Positions 1 to 7,711 of a DNA stretch of 64,000 nucleotides are shown piece after piece; the first letter of the stretch is position 1; each line of letters starts with the position of its first letter. Source of the stretch: Puia dinghuensis (GTDB taxonomy: Bacteria > Bacteroidota > Bacteroidia > Chitinophagales > Chitinophagaceae); the NCBI RefSeq assembly GCF_014642875.1, contig NZ_BMJC01000001.1, forward strand, positions 415,335 through 479,334, written 5' to 3'. The position numbers were made by a program, and so were the translations under genes. Below the pieces are notes generated by a model, which saw nothing but the letters and a program-made list of their open reading frames with translations, made no database searches and had not been told where the DNA came from.

Positions 1-897
1 GCTCTTTTTGGAGAGGTTGAGGCGTTTGAGCAGATAGTCCAGCAGGCCTTTATCCATTTGCTCGTCGTAAACGAAGCGCACCGGTTTGCCCTTGCGCCGG
101 TTTTTCAGCCCTTTCTCAATCTTCTGGATCAGCGTGGTAGATACGTCGTTGTCGAGGTCGATCTCCGCGTCGCGGGTGACCTTGAAGACCCAGGAGTCGT
201 AGGTGTCATAGCCGAAGTAGGCGAAGATGTTGCGCAGATTGAAGCGGATGATGTCCTCCAGCAAAATGATATGGTGTTCGTCGGAACTCGGTGTCGGCAG
301 GATGACGAAGCGACCCAGTACGCGGCTGGGAATCTCGATAATTGCATATTTTCGCTTCATGCTGCTGTCCCGGCGGGAGAGCACGACACCGAGATAGAGG
401 GATTTATCCCGCAGGAAGGGGAAGGTCGGGATGCTTTCGATCATCAGCGGGATCGTATTGGTGCGGACCTCCTCTTCAAAATAATTGTGTATGAATTGCG
501 CCTGAGCGGGGTCGGCTTCCTTTTCCGTCACCAGGTAGATCTTCTCGCTCTCCATTTCCGTACGGATGCCGTCCCAGATGGCGTCGAATTCGTCGCCCTG
601 CTTCAGGACGGCGGCCTGGATCTCATTGAGGATCTTTTCGGGTGAGGCTTCGAGGTGCATGTTGAGCCGCGATTTTCTGCCACTGTATTCGATCATGCGG
701 CGCAGCGTGGCAACGCGGACCCGGAAGAACTCGTCCATGTTGTTGGAAAATATGCCGAGGAAACGTATGCGTTCGCGCAGGGGTACGGTGGGATCGGCGG
801 CTTCCTGCAGAACCCGCCCGTTAAACGAAAGCCAACTGATGTCGCGTGGGATGGTTTTTCTTCTCATTGAATCATTTGTTACATTCATATCTCCCAT
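1..897 (-). CDS. ppk1: Polyphosphate kinase 1 (N-terminal part, truncated by window edge)
   Basis: Leftward gene entering from the window start; 299 codons are visible and the rest lies outside. PPK1 makes polyphosphate from the terminal phosphate of ATP, using a phosphohistidine intermediate. The visible part has the PPK1 N-terminal signature: a DISWLSFN block followed by an SNNMDEFFRVRV block near residues 20-60, then the head domain. The catalytic histidines lie in the missing part. In-frame ATGs exist at 897, 888 and 867; the first is used, but no ribosome binding site decides between them. No stop codon interrupts the frame down to base 1. The family call is firm; the exact start is not. 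Confidence 0.88.
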   Translation of the reverse strand, partial: MGDMNVTNDSMRRKTIPRDISWLSFNGRVLQEAADPTVPLRERIRFLGIFSNNMDEFFRVRVATLRRMIEYSGRKSRLNMHLEASPEKILNEIQAAVLKQGDEFDAIWDGIRTEMESEKIYLVTEKEADPAQAQFIHNYFEEEVRTNTIPLMIESIPTFPFLRDKSLYLGVVLSRRDSSMKRKYAIIEIPSRVLGRFVILPTPSSDEHHIILLEDIIRFNLRNIFAYFGYDTYDSWVFKVTRDAEIDLDNDVSTTLIQKIEKGLKNRRKGKPVRFVYDEQMDKGLLDYLLKRLNLSKKS

Positions 898-1073
898 TTT
901 GCGCAATGTAACCAGGCAAACGGGAACAGAAAATTAAGGAATTATTAATTAAGATAGGGTATCGAGGTCCAGGAGAAACATTATTTGTGACCGCAGGTCA
1001 CCAAAGACGGGATTTTGGTCAAAGGAATTCGGAGCGTCGGGGTAAACTAAATAGGTTTGAAAAAAAATATTTT

Positions 1074-3023
1074 ATGCGATGTAGTTTGTTCTTCTTATCG
1101 CTTTTGGCGATGCTAAGCGCGGGGGCACAGGATGGTTCCTGGGCTTATTACGGGCAGGATGCGGGCGGACGCCGTTATTCTGCTCTGAAGCAGATAAACG
1201 ATCACAACGTAGCGGGGTTGAAAGTCGCCTGGACGTACCGGACGGGAGAACTGGCGACCTATGAAGGGACGCATGCGCTGGCGAAGGCGGCTTTTGAGTC
1301 CACACCGATCCTCATCGGGCGAACGCTTTACCTGAGTACCCCCAGCGACAGGGTGATTGCCGTGGATGCTGCCACGGGGCAGCAGCGGTGGGTATATGAT
1401 CCGAAGGTCAACCTGCATGATGATCATTCCGAGATCACCAGCCGGGGTGTGGCGTATTGGCCGGCAAAGGGCGGCGGACCGCTGTTTGGCAACGGTAGCG
1501 TCACGAATGGAGAGCCTGGGCGCATCTTTATCGGTACGCTTGACGGCAGGCTGATCGCATTGGATGCGACAACGGGCAAGCCGGCTGCGGATTTTGGCAA
1601 GGATGGGGCGGTTGACCTTCGCGCCGGAGTGGGGGATGACATCGCCGAGACCTCGCCACCGGTGGTAACAGGCGATCTTGTCATCGTTGGCAGCAGCCTT
1701 GGCGACAACTACCGGTTTGACTATCCACAGGGGGTAGTACGGGCCTATAATGTGCGGACGGGGAAGCTCGTCTGGAGCTGGAACCCCATCCCGACAGACC
1801 CGGCGGACAGTGCCTATGCCAGCTGGCAGGGGCCGAAGGCTCACCAGTCGGGGGCGGCCAATGCCTGGTCGATCCTTTCGGTGGATGCGGCGCGCGACCT
1901 GCTTTTTGTGCCGACCACCTCTCCCAGTCCTGATTATTATGGTGGAGAGCGAAAGGGCTCTAACCTATATGCCAATTCTATCGTTGCCCTGCGAGCTTCC
2001 ACGGGCAAGCGGATCTGGTCGTTCCAGGTGGTGCACCATGATCTTTGGGATTTCGATATTGCCGCGCAGCCGATGCTGGTGGATATCGATCGTGGGGGAA
2101 AGAAGATAGGGGCGGTTGTCGTCGGCACCAAGATGGGGCACATTTTCGTCCTTGACCGGGAGACGGGGCAATCCTTGTTCCCGGTGGAAGAACGGCCGGT
2201 GCCTGCTTCTACGGTGAAAGGGGAGGAAGCCTGGCCCACTCAGCCCTTCCCGGTGCTACCTGCGCCGCTGGGTATCCAGGGGCTCAGCGTGGCGGATGCC
2301 TGGGGACCCACGGAGGAAGATGCCGCGGAGGCGCGCCGGCGGATTACCAGTTACCGTAGTCAGGGGCCTTTTACGCCACCCAGTCCCGAAGGTTCGATCA
2401 TGGCCCCGGGGAATGTAGGGGGCATCAATTGGAGCGGGATGTGTTATGACCCGGTGAATGACTGGCTGATCACCAATATCAATCTTATCCCGGCCGTCAT
2501 CCGGATGCTGCCGCGGGACAGTGTCGACATCGTTGAGCGGGCAGATGCATCGGTGATGCGGGCGGAGACCGGCCGGCAGCTGGGGACGCCCTATGTGATG
2601 AAACGGGACTATCTGATCAAGGTCGATATGCGGGGTATCGTCATGCAGGTGAAGCCGCCCTGGGGGACGCTGGTGGCCATCGACCTGCACGATGGATCAA
2701 AGAAATGGGAGGTGCCGCTGGGTCATATGATGGACCCGGCCCGGTATCCTGACGCAGACAAGTGGGGGTCGATCAATTTTGGCGGGGCCATTGTTACGGC
2801 GGGTGATCTTATCTTTGTGGCGGCCAGCATGGATGGACATTTCCGGGCCTTCGACCGGCGGACGGGGAAGGTGCTTTGGGACTATGCGCTGCCGGCCGCG
2901 GGCCAGGCGACGCCGATGACCTATTCCCTTGATGGTAAGCAATATGTGGTGATTGCGGCCGGGGGGCATGGGAAGCTCAGGACCAGGCAAGGGGATTATG
3001 TGATAGCGTTTGCAATAAAGTAA
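1074..3023 (+). CDS. Secreted PQQ-dependent dehydrogenase (quinoprotein glucose-dehydrogenase-like)
   Basis: A 649-residue protein with a clear signal peptide (about residues 1-19, ending SAGAQ), so it acts in the periplasm. The rest is an eight-bladed quinoprotein propeller: an early GGRRYSALKQI block, repeated segments of the type IALDATTGK and AFDRRTGKVLW, and the C-terminal GGHGKLRTRQGDYVIAF motif typical of membrane-linked glucose and alcohol PQQ dehydrogenases. It would oxidise a sugar or alcohol and pass electrons to quinone. The frame is open upstream to a GTG at 987, but the ATG at 1074 directly precedes the signal peptide. No PQQ biosynthesis genes are in the window. The substrate cannot be told from sequence. 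Confidence 0.88.
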   Translation: MRCSLFFLSLLAMLSAGAQDGSWAYYGQDAGGRRYSALKQINDHNVAGLKVAWTYRTGELATYEGTHALAKAAFESTPILIGRTLYLSTPSDRVIAVDAATGQQRWVYDPKVNLHDDHSEITSRGVAYWPAKGGGPLFGNGSVTNGEPGRIFIGTLDGRLIALDATTGKPAADFGKDGAVDLRAGVGDDIAETSPPVVTGDLVIVGSSLGDNYRFDYPQGVVRAYNVRTGKLVWSWNPIPTDPADSAYASWQGPKAHQSGAANAWSILSVDAARDLLFVPTTSPSPDYYGGERKGSNLYANSIVALRASTGKRIWSFQVVHHDLWDFDIAAQPMLVDIDRGGKKIGAVVVGTKMGHIFVLDRETGQSLFPVEERPVPASTVKGEEAWPTQPFPVLPAPLGIQGLSVADAWGPTEEDAAEARRRITSYRSQGPFTPPSPEGSIMAPGNVGGINWSGMCYDPVNDWLITNINLIPAVIRMLPRDSVDIVERADASVMRAETGRQLGTPYVMKRDYLIKVDMRGIVMQVKPPWGTLVAIDLHDGSKKWEVPLGHMMDPARYPDADKWGSINFGGAIVTAGDLIFVAASMDGHFRAFDRRTGKVLWDYALPAAGQATPMTYSLDGKQYVVIAAGGHGKLRTRQGDYVIAFAIK

Positions 3024-3065
3024 TCCACTGATGTGAACAAGTCGTTGAAAAAAAAGGGATTTCTT

Positions 3066-3096
3066 TTTGATAATTACCTGAATTTACCGACCTTTG
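3066..3096 (+). promoter_or_regulatory. Bacteroidota-type promoter for rpmB
   Basis: TTTG at 3066-3069 and GACCTTTG at 3089-3096 are separated by 19 bases. This fits the Bacteroidota sigma consensus TTTG-N19-21-TAnnTTTG except for G in place of the first T. Transcription would start near 3101, about 18 bases before the rpmB ATG. Confidence 0.55.
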
Positions 3097-3118
3097 CACT
3101 CCTAATAAATTTTCAGTC

Positions 3119-3355
3119 ATGGCTAGAGTTTGTCAGATAACGGGTAAGGTTCCGGTTTCCGGGCACAGCGTATCGCATTCTAACATAAAGACAAAGCGCA
3201 GGTTCTTACCCAATTTGCAGACCAAACGTTTTTTCCTGGCTGAGGAAGACAAGTGGATCACGCTGAAGGTCTCCTCGGAAGGATTGCGGACGATCAACAA
3301 AAATGGTCTGTACAGCGTTGTTAAGCAGTTAAGAGCGAACGGCGAAAAGATTTAA
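3119..3355 (+). CDS. rpmB: 50S ribosomal protein L28 (bL28)
   Basis: A 78-residue protein beginning [10 protein letters not shown], the standard L28 start, with the [16 protein letters not shown] block that follows in bL28. It is a structural protein of the large ribosomal subunit. It heads a compact group rpmB-rpmG-DUF4295 with gaps of 24 and 2 bases, an arrangement I know from many Bacteroidota genomes. The promoter at 3066-3096 fits transcription of the group from just upstream. Length and start are as expected for the family and nothing looks unusual. Confidence 0.97.
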   Translation: MARVCQITGKVPVSGHSVSHSNIKTKRRFLPNLQTKRFFLAEEDKWITLKVSSEGLRTINKNGLYSVVKQLRANGEKI

Positions 3356-3379
3356 AGACTTTTTAAACCTCACCGAATT

Positions 3380-3562
3380 ATGGCAAAGAAAGGCAGCAGG
3401 GTTCAAGTGATACTGGAATGCACAGAGCATAAGACCAGCGGACAGCCGGGCACCAGCCGGTATATCACTACCAAGAATAAGAAAAACACTCCTGAGCGTC
3501 TGGAGCTGAAGAAGTACAACCCCATTTTAAAGAAAGTAACTGTTCATAAAGAAATTAAATAA
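3380..3562 (+). CDS. rpmG: 50S ribosomal protein L33 (bL33)
   Basis: A 60-residue basic protein with the bL33 core: [17 protein letters not shown], then [23 protein letters not shown]. It belongs to the large ribosomal subunit. This version keeps a single Cys (ILEC), not the four-Cys zinc ribbon of some paralogues, so it is the zinc-independent type. It lies 24 bases after rpmB and 2 bases before the next small gene and is surely cotranscribed with them. Confidence 0.97.
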   Translation: MAKKGSRVQVILECTEHKTSGQPGTSRYITTKNKKNTPERLELKKYNPILKKVTVHKEIK

Positions 3563-3564
3563 TC

Positions 3565-3738
3565 ATGGCAAAAGCAGCAAAAACCGCTATTAAAACCAAG
3601 GATGCCAAGGCTGCCGCGGAAGCCAAGAACTGGACAAAGGTGATCAAGGCTGTTCGCAGCCCCAAGACCGGTGCCTATACCTTTAAGGAGGCCATCGTCC
3701 ACAAGGAGAAGATCAAGGAGTATCTGGCTCAAAAATAA
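3565..3738 (+). CDS. DUF4295 small basic protein (Bacteroidota-specific, probable ribosomal protein)
   Basis: A 57-residue Lys/Ala-rich protein starting MAKAAKTAIK and ending KEYLAQK, two bases after rpmG. It fits DUF4295, a family found between rpmG and ftsY across Bacteroidota. From memory, a Flavobacterium johnsoniae ribosome structure reported an extra Bacteroidota-specific large-subunit protein (bL38) that I believe is this family; I cannot check that here. Position and basic composition both suit a ribosomal protein. It is easily missed by gene callers with a 60-residue cut-off. The VRSPKTGAYTFKEAIV segment is its most recognisable part. Confidence 0.85.
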   Translation: MAKAAKTAIKTKDAKAAAEAKNWTKVIKAVRSPKTGAYTFKEAIVHKEKIKEYLAQK

Positions 3739-3762
3739 TTTCGGGTTTAGTAAGCTAATCAG

Positions 3763-3790
3763 AAAAGCTGTCTCGGTGAGGCAGCTTTTT
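3763..3790 (+). terminator. Intrinsic terminator between the rpmB group and ftsY
   Basis: A 12-bp stem (3763-3774 with 3778-3789, one T-G wobble) around a 3-base loop, running into a short T tract. It lies 15 bases before the ftsY ATG. It should end the ribosomal transcript, or attenuate readthrough into ftsY. Confidence 0.65.
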
Positions 3791-3804
3791 GCATATGATA
3801 TACT

Positions 3805-4779
3805 ATGGGACTGTTTGATAAGCTTTTTGGAAAAAAGGAAAAGGAAAGCCTCAACCAGGGGTTGCAGAAGACCAAGGAGGGATTCCTTACCCGGCTGACG
3901 AAGGCCGTTGCGGGTAAGAGCACGGTGGATGAAGAAGTGCTGGACAACCTGGAGGATGCCCTTGTCAGTGCGGATGTCGGCATCGATACGACGGTGCAGA
4001 TCATCAAGCAGATAGAGAAGCGGGTGGCGAAAGATAAATATATCAACACCAGCGAATTAAACAACTTACTTCAACAGGAAATAGAGAATATCCTGGTAGA
4101 TGCGCCGGAGCAGTCTTACCGGGATTTCAGCACGCCGTCGGGGAATAAGCCTTACGTGATCCTTGTCGTTGGAGTGAATGGTGTGGGGAAGACCACCACT
4201 ATCGGCAAATTAGCATACAATTTTAAGAAGGCGGGGAAATCGGTGCTGCTTGGGGCGGCGGATACGTTTCGGGCAGCGGCGGTTGATCAGCTCACCATTT
4301 GGAGCGAACGGGTGGGGGTGCCGATCGTCAAGCAGGGGATGGGCGCCGATCCGGGTGCGGTGGCGTTTGATACCGTTCAGAGCGGCGTAGCCAGAGGGGC
4401 CGATGTGGTGATCATCGACACGGCGGGGCGGCTACATAACAAGGCCTACCTGATGGAGGAGTTGAGCAAGATCAGCCGGGTGATCAAGAAGGTTATGCCC
4501 GATGCGCCGCATGAAGTGTTGCTGGTGCTGGATGGGTCGACGGGGCAGAACGCGGTGGAGCAGGCCCGGCAATTCACGGCGGCCACCGACGTGACGGCGC
4601 TGGCCATCACTAAACTTGATGGAACGGCCAAAGGTGGAGTGGTGCTGGCGATCGCCAACCAGTTTAAGATACCGGTGAAGTTTATCGGGGTGGGAGAGAA
4701 GATGGAGGACTTGCTTGTGTTCGACAAGCATGAATTTGTGGATAGCTTATTTAATTTAGAAGGGCCGGAGACCAAATAG
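3805..4779 (+). CDS. ftsY: Signal recognition particle receptor FtsY
   Basis: A 324-residue SRP-family GTPase that docks ribosome-SRP complexes at the inner membrane. Visible are the N-terminal four-helix N domain (about residues 20-95), the P-loop GVNGVGKTTT (about 123-132), the DTFRAAAVDQL insertion-box segment, DTAGR, TKLDGTAKGG and the C-terminal GVGEKMEDLLVFD. The usual long acidic A domain is nearly absent; only a short MGLFDKLFGKKEKE leader precedes the N domain, as is normal in Bacteroidota. A terminator stands just upstream and another overlaps its stop codon, so it may be monocistronic. Confidence 0.97.
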   Translation: MGLFDKLFGKKEKESLNQGLQKTKEGFLTRLTKAVAGKSTVDEEVLDNLEDALVSADVGIDTTVQIIKQIEKRVAKDKYINTSELNNLLQQEIENILVDAPEQSYRDFSTPSGNKPYVILVVGVNGVGKTTTIGKLAYNFKKAGKSVLLGAADTFRAAAVDQLTIWSERVGVPIVKQGMGADPGAVAFDTVQSGVARGADVVIIDTAGRLHNKAYLMEELSKISRVIKKVMPDAPHEVLLVLDGSTGQNAVEQARQFTAATDVTALAITKLDGTAKGGVVLAIANQFKIPVKFIGVGEKMEDLLVFDKHEFVDSLFNLEGPETK

Positions 4780-4801
4780 ACTCGCGGCCCTTCTTGTTTT
4801 T
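4758..4801 (+). terminator. Intrinsic terminator overlapping the ftsY stop codon
   Basis: A perfect 10-bp inverted repeat, AGAAGGGCCG (4758-4767) and CGGCCCTTCT (4785-4794), with a 17-base loop containing the ftsY TAG, followed by TGTTTTT. The 5' arm is inside the coding sequence. It also separates ftsY from the convergent gene that ends at 4800. Confidence 0.75.
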
Positions 4802-5276
4802 ACCAGGTGTATTTGACTCCGAGTCCGCCAAAGACGTCGAAATAAGGGTGGTTGAATTCGATGTACGGATTGATATCCGCGCTGATCGCGATGGGTGCGC
4901 CATCAAATTTGTATTCGAGGCCCAGGATGCCATCAACCCCGATGGACAGAGCGCCGCTGTTGTAATAATATCCATGATAATAGTCACCGTTATACCAGCC
5001 GAGGTGCGCGCCGGGGCCGACATACCACTTGAGGCCGGGGGCTCCGTTGATATCGCCATGAAACTCATACAGGCCGGTGAGCCTGAAGCCGCCATCCCAA
5101 AAGCTGAGTATTCCTTCCAGGGCCCTGTCGTCTTGGATGAAGTGCTTGACAGTCAGGGCGCCAGGCCAAAATTTAAGACCCACGGCAGTCTCATAGCTGC
5201 TACCTTCGGCCTGTGCGAACGAACGGTTAGTAAAGAGGAAAGATACGATTCCGAGTACAAAAAGGGTTTTTCTCAT
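4800..5276 (-). CDS. Small outer-membrane beta-barrel protein, function unknown
   Basis: A 158-residue secreted protein: signal peptide starting MRKTLFVLGIVSFLF and ending near SFA, then alternating aromatic/polar strands rich in Gly, Tyr and Trp (GLKWYVGPGAHLGWYNGDYYHG, in shorter stretches) and an aromatic C-terminal end (VKYTW). This is typical of small eight-strand outer-membrane barrels. The frame stays open to 5321, but those codons include the promoter box at 5303-5310, so the ATG at 5276 is the start. No specific function can be given. Confidence 0.75.
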   Translation of the reverse strand: MRKTLFVLGIVSFLFTNRSFAQAEGSSYETAVGLKFWPGALTVKHFIQDDRALEGILSFWDGGFRLTGLYEFHGDINGAPGLKWYVGPGAHLGWYNGDYYHGYYYNSGALSIGVDGILGLEYKFDGAPIAISADINPYIEFNHPYFDVFGGLGVKYTW

Positions 5277-5302
5277 AGTTTGTTGTACATTTTTTATGCA
5301 GG

Positions 5303-5310
5303 CAAATATA
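5303..5310 (-). promoter_or_regulatory. -7 promoter box for the small barrel gene
   Basis: CAAATATA on the plus strand reads TATATTTG leftward, a perfect TAnnTTTG box. The start would fall near 5298, about 22 bases before the ATG at 5276. No clear -33 TTTG is seen. Confidence 0.45.
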
Positions 5311-5349
5311 TAAAAAACCATGCCACATTAGGGCTTTGAAAAAAGTCAG

Positions 5350-5357
5350 TACCTTTG
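5350..5357 (+). promoter_or_regulatory. -7 promoter box for rimO
   Basis: TACCTTTG matches the TAnnTTTG consensus 22 bases before the rimO ATG and faces away from the barrel-gene box. A TTTG at 5335-5338 is too close (11 bases) to act as the -33 element, so the match is partial. Confidence 0.45.
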
Positions 5358-5379
5358 CGACCTTTGTGCAGACATTATT

Positions 5380-6696
5380 ATGAAGACAAGAACGTTACAG
5401 CGGGATAAAGTCAATATCATCACTTTGGGATGTAGCAAGAACATGGTCGACAGCGAAGTCCTGAGCGGTCAGTTACGAGCCAATAATATCGATGTAGTAC
5501 ATGAAAGTACGAAAAAAGATCATAATATCGTCGTCGTTAACACTTGTGGGTTTATCGACAAGGCGAAAGAAGAATCTGTCAACACTATCCTTGATCAGGT
5601 GGCGCTGAAGAAGAAAGGCCGGATCGACAAAGTTTATGTCACCGGTTGTCTGAGCCATCGTTACCGGGAAGACCTGGAAAAAGAGATACCCGAGGTGGAT
5701 GCCTGGTTTGGGACGATGGAGCTGCCGCTGATGCTAAAGCGATTCGAGGCCGACTATAAGGCCGAGTTGCTGGGTGAACGCCTTCTTTCCACACCTCAAC
5801 ATTATGCCTACCTGAAAATATCGGAAGGGTGCAACCGCACCTGCGCTTTTTGCGCCATCCCCCTGATGCGAGGCGGTCATGTCAGCCGATCGATAGAAGA
5901 CCTGGTGAAAGAGGCGGAGGGGCTTGTACGACGCGGGGTAAAGGAGATCTTGCTCATCGCCCAGGAGCTGACCTATTACGGTCTCGATCTTTATAAGAAG
6001 CGGATGTTGCCCGACCTCTTACACCGGCTGGCGGATATAAAGGGTCTTGAGTGGATCAGGTTGCATTATGCCTATCCGTCGAAATTCCCCTTGGAGATAT
6101 TGGATGTCATGCGGGAAAGAAAGAATATTTGCAACTATCTCGATATGCCCCTGCAGCATGCCAGTGATAATATGTTAAAGGCCATGCGCCGGCAGATCAC
6201 GAAGGCAGAGATGACCGATCTTATTCATACGATCAGGCATCGGGTACCGGGGATATGTCTGCGTACGACCCTCATCGCAGGATTCCCGGGGGAGACGGCG
6301 GAAGACGTGGAAGAGCTGAAAGGTTTCCTGCAAGAGCACCGGTTCGACAGGGTTGGGATATTCGCCTATTCGCATGAGGAAGGCACATCGGCGTATGGCC
6401 TGGAAGATTCCATCCCGGCCGATGAAAAGCAGCAGCGGGCCCAGGAGGTGATGGAAGTGCAGCAGGAGATCTCCTATGAGAAGAACCAGGAGAAGGTGGG
6501 GCAGGTATTCAGGACGCTTATCGACAAGAAAGAAGCGGGGCGTTATCTTGGCCGGACGGAGTTCGATTCGGTGGAGGTAGACAACGAGGTGATCATCCAC
6601 AGCCAGGATAAGCTGCCTATCGGTGATTTTGTCGATGTGCGGATCACCAAGGCCTATGATTACGATATTGAAGGCGAAGTAGTGAGGGCAAGTTAA
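5380..6696 (+). CDS. rimO: Ribosomal protein S12 methylthiotransferase RimO
   Basis: A 438-residue radical-SAM enzyme that methylthiolates an aspartate of ribosomal protein S12. In order: N-terminal MTTase domain with Cys in TLGCSKN, NTCGFID and VTGCLSHRY (second Fe-S cluster); radical-SAM C-x3-C-x2-C at C151, C155 and C158 in the EGCNRTCAFC segment; SAM core up to about residue 330; then a C-terminal TRAM domain. The IITLGCSKNMVDSE start and the RGGHVSRS block after the cluster separate RimO from the tRNA-modifying MiaB. It is preceded by its own promoter box and appears monocistronic. Confidence 0.96.
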   Translation: MKTRTLQRDKVNIITLGCSKNMVDSEVLSGQLRANNIDVVHESTKKDHNIVVVNTCGFIDKAKEESVNTILDQVALKKKGRIDKVYVTGCLSHRYREDLEKEIPEVDAWFGTMELPLMLKRFEADYKAELLGERLLSTPQHYAYLKISEGCNRTCAFCAIPLMRGGHVSRSIEDLVKEAEGLVRRGVKEILLIAQELTYYGLDLYKKRMLPDLLHRLADIKGLEWIRLHYAYPSKFPLEILDVMRERKNICNYLDMPLQHASDNMLKAMRRQITKAEMTDLIHTIRHRVPGICLRTTLIAGFPGETAEDVEELKGFLQEHRFDRVGIFAYSHEEGTSAYGLEDSIPADEKQQRAQEVMEVQQEISYEKNQEKVGQVFRTLIDKKEAGRYLGRTEFDSVEVDNEVIIHSQDKLPIGDFVDVRITKAYDYDIEGEVVRAS

Positions 6697-6748
6697 AATC
6701 TGCAAAGAACAAATCAATCGACGCTGCCTGGCGATGCCGTCAAACCGG

Positions 6749-6756
6749 TAGTTTTG
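6749..6756 (+). promoter_or_regulatory. -7 promoter box for the hydroxyproline operon
   Basis: TAGTTTTG matches TAnnTTTG and lies 20 bases before the first ATG of the operon at 6777. No TTG is found 19-21 bases upstream, so only half of the promoter is recognisable. Confidence 0.4.
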
Positions 6757-6776
6757 CAATAAATAATAAAGATTAC

Positions 6777-7688
6777 ATGCGAATAGACTTCACTGGAGTT
6801 TTTCCTGCCCTGACGACCAAGTTCACCCCCCAGGATACCTTAGACCTCGCTATGTTTGGACTGAATCTGGAAGCGCAGATCGACGCCGGTGTCAATGGCG
6901 TCATCATCGGCGGCAGCCTTGGCGAGGCGAGCACGCTGACCCTGGCGGAAAAGGAGACGTTGATCAAGTATAGCGTGGAAAAGAGCGGTGGCCGTATTCC
7001 TGTGTTGTTGAATATTGCCGAAGGGTCGACGCGGGAGGCGGTGAAGCAGGCGCGGCTGGCGGAAGAGTGGGGTGCCGATGGGTTGATGTTGTTGCCGCCG
7101 ATGCGGTATAAGAGCGATCACCGCGAGACGGTGACCTTCTTCAAGACGATTGCGGGCGCCACTCCGTTGCAGGTGATGATCTATAACAACCCTGTCGATT
7201 ACAAGATAGAAGTGACGCTGGAGATGTTCGAAGAGCTGGTAGAATTGGCCAATATCGAGGCGGTGAAAGAGTCTACGCGTGATGTCTCCAATGTCACGCG
7301 GCTGATCAACCGCTTTGGGAGCCGGCTCAAGATCCTGTGTGGTGTCGATACCATCGCGCTGGAGGAATTGCTGATGGGAGCCAGTGGTTGGGTCGGCGGT
7401 CTTGTAGGCGCCTTCCCGGCGGAAACGGTAGCCATCTACAAATTGGCGAAAGCGGGCCGGATAGAAGAGGCGCTGGAGATACATCGCTGGTTCCTTCCCT
7501 TGCTGGAATTGGATATCCATCCCAAGCTGGTGCAGTATATCAAATTAGCGGAAGTGGTGGTTGGTCTGGGTACCGAGCATGTGCGGGCTCCGCGGCTGCC
7601 GCTGACGGGTAAGGAACGGGAAGATATCCTGGAGGTGATCAGGCAGGGGGTGGCCAGCCGGCCGGTGCTGACGGAATATGCGTATTAG
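6777..7688 (+). CDS. Dihydrodipicolinate-synthase-family lyase, probable hydroxyproline-pathway deaminase
   Basis: A 303-residue DapA-family TIM barrel. The Schiff-base lysine is K164 in EAVKEST, and the IYNNP motif supplies the usual Tyr. Because it sits in one operon with a hydroxyproline epimerase and a ketoglutarate-semialdehyde-type dehydrogenase, its likely role is 1-pyrroline-4-hydroxy-2-carboxylate deaminase, which gives 2-oxoglutarate semialdehyde. A true lysine-pathway DapA is less likely in this context. Catalysis by the family is established; the substrate is inferred from the neighbours. The next gene follows after 23 bases. Confidence 0.82.
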   Translation: MRIDFTGVFPALTTKFTPQDTLDLAMFGLNLEAQIDAGVNGVIIGGSLGEASTLTLAEKETLIKYSVEKSGGRIPVLLNIAEGSTREAVKQARLAEEWGADGLMLLPPMRYKSDHRETVTFFKTIAGATPLQVMIYNNPVDYKIEVTLEMFEELVELANIEAVKESTRDVSNVTRLINRFGSRLKILCGVDTIALEELLMGASGWVGGLVGAFPAETVAIYKLAKAGRIEEALEIHRWFLPLLELDIHPKLVQYIKLAEVVVGLGTEHVRAPRLPLTGKEREDILEVIRQGVASRPVLTEYAY

Positions 7689-7711
7689 CTAACGCTTAAA
7701 ATTTTTATCCG

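Noticed and set aside
58-645. Rightward open frame of 195 codons
   Set aside because: It lies antisense to the ppk1 reading frame, which carries clear PPK1 motifs; the rightward translation resembles no protein.
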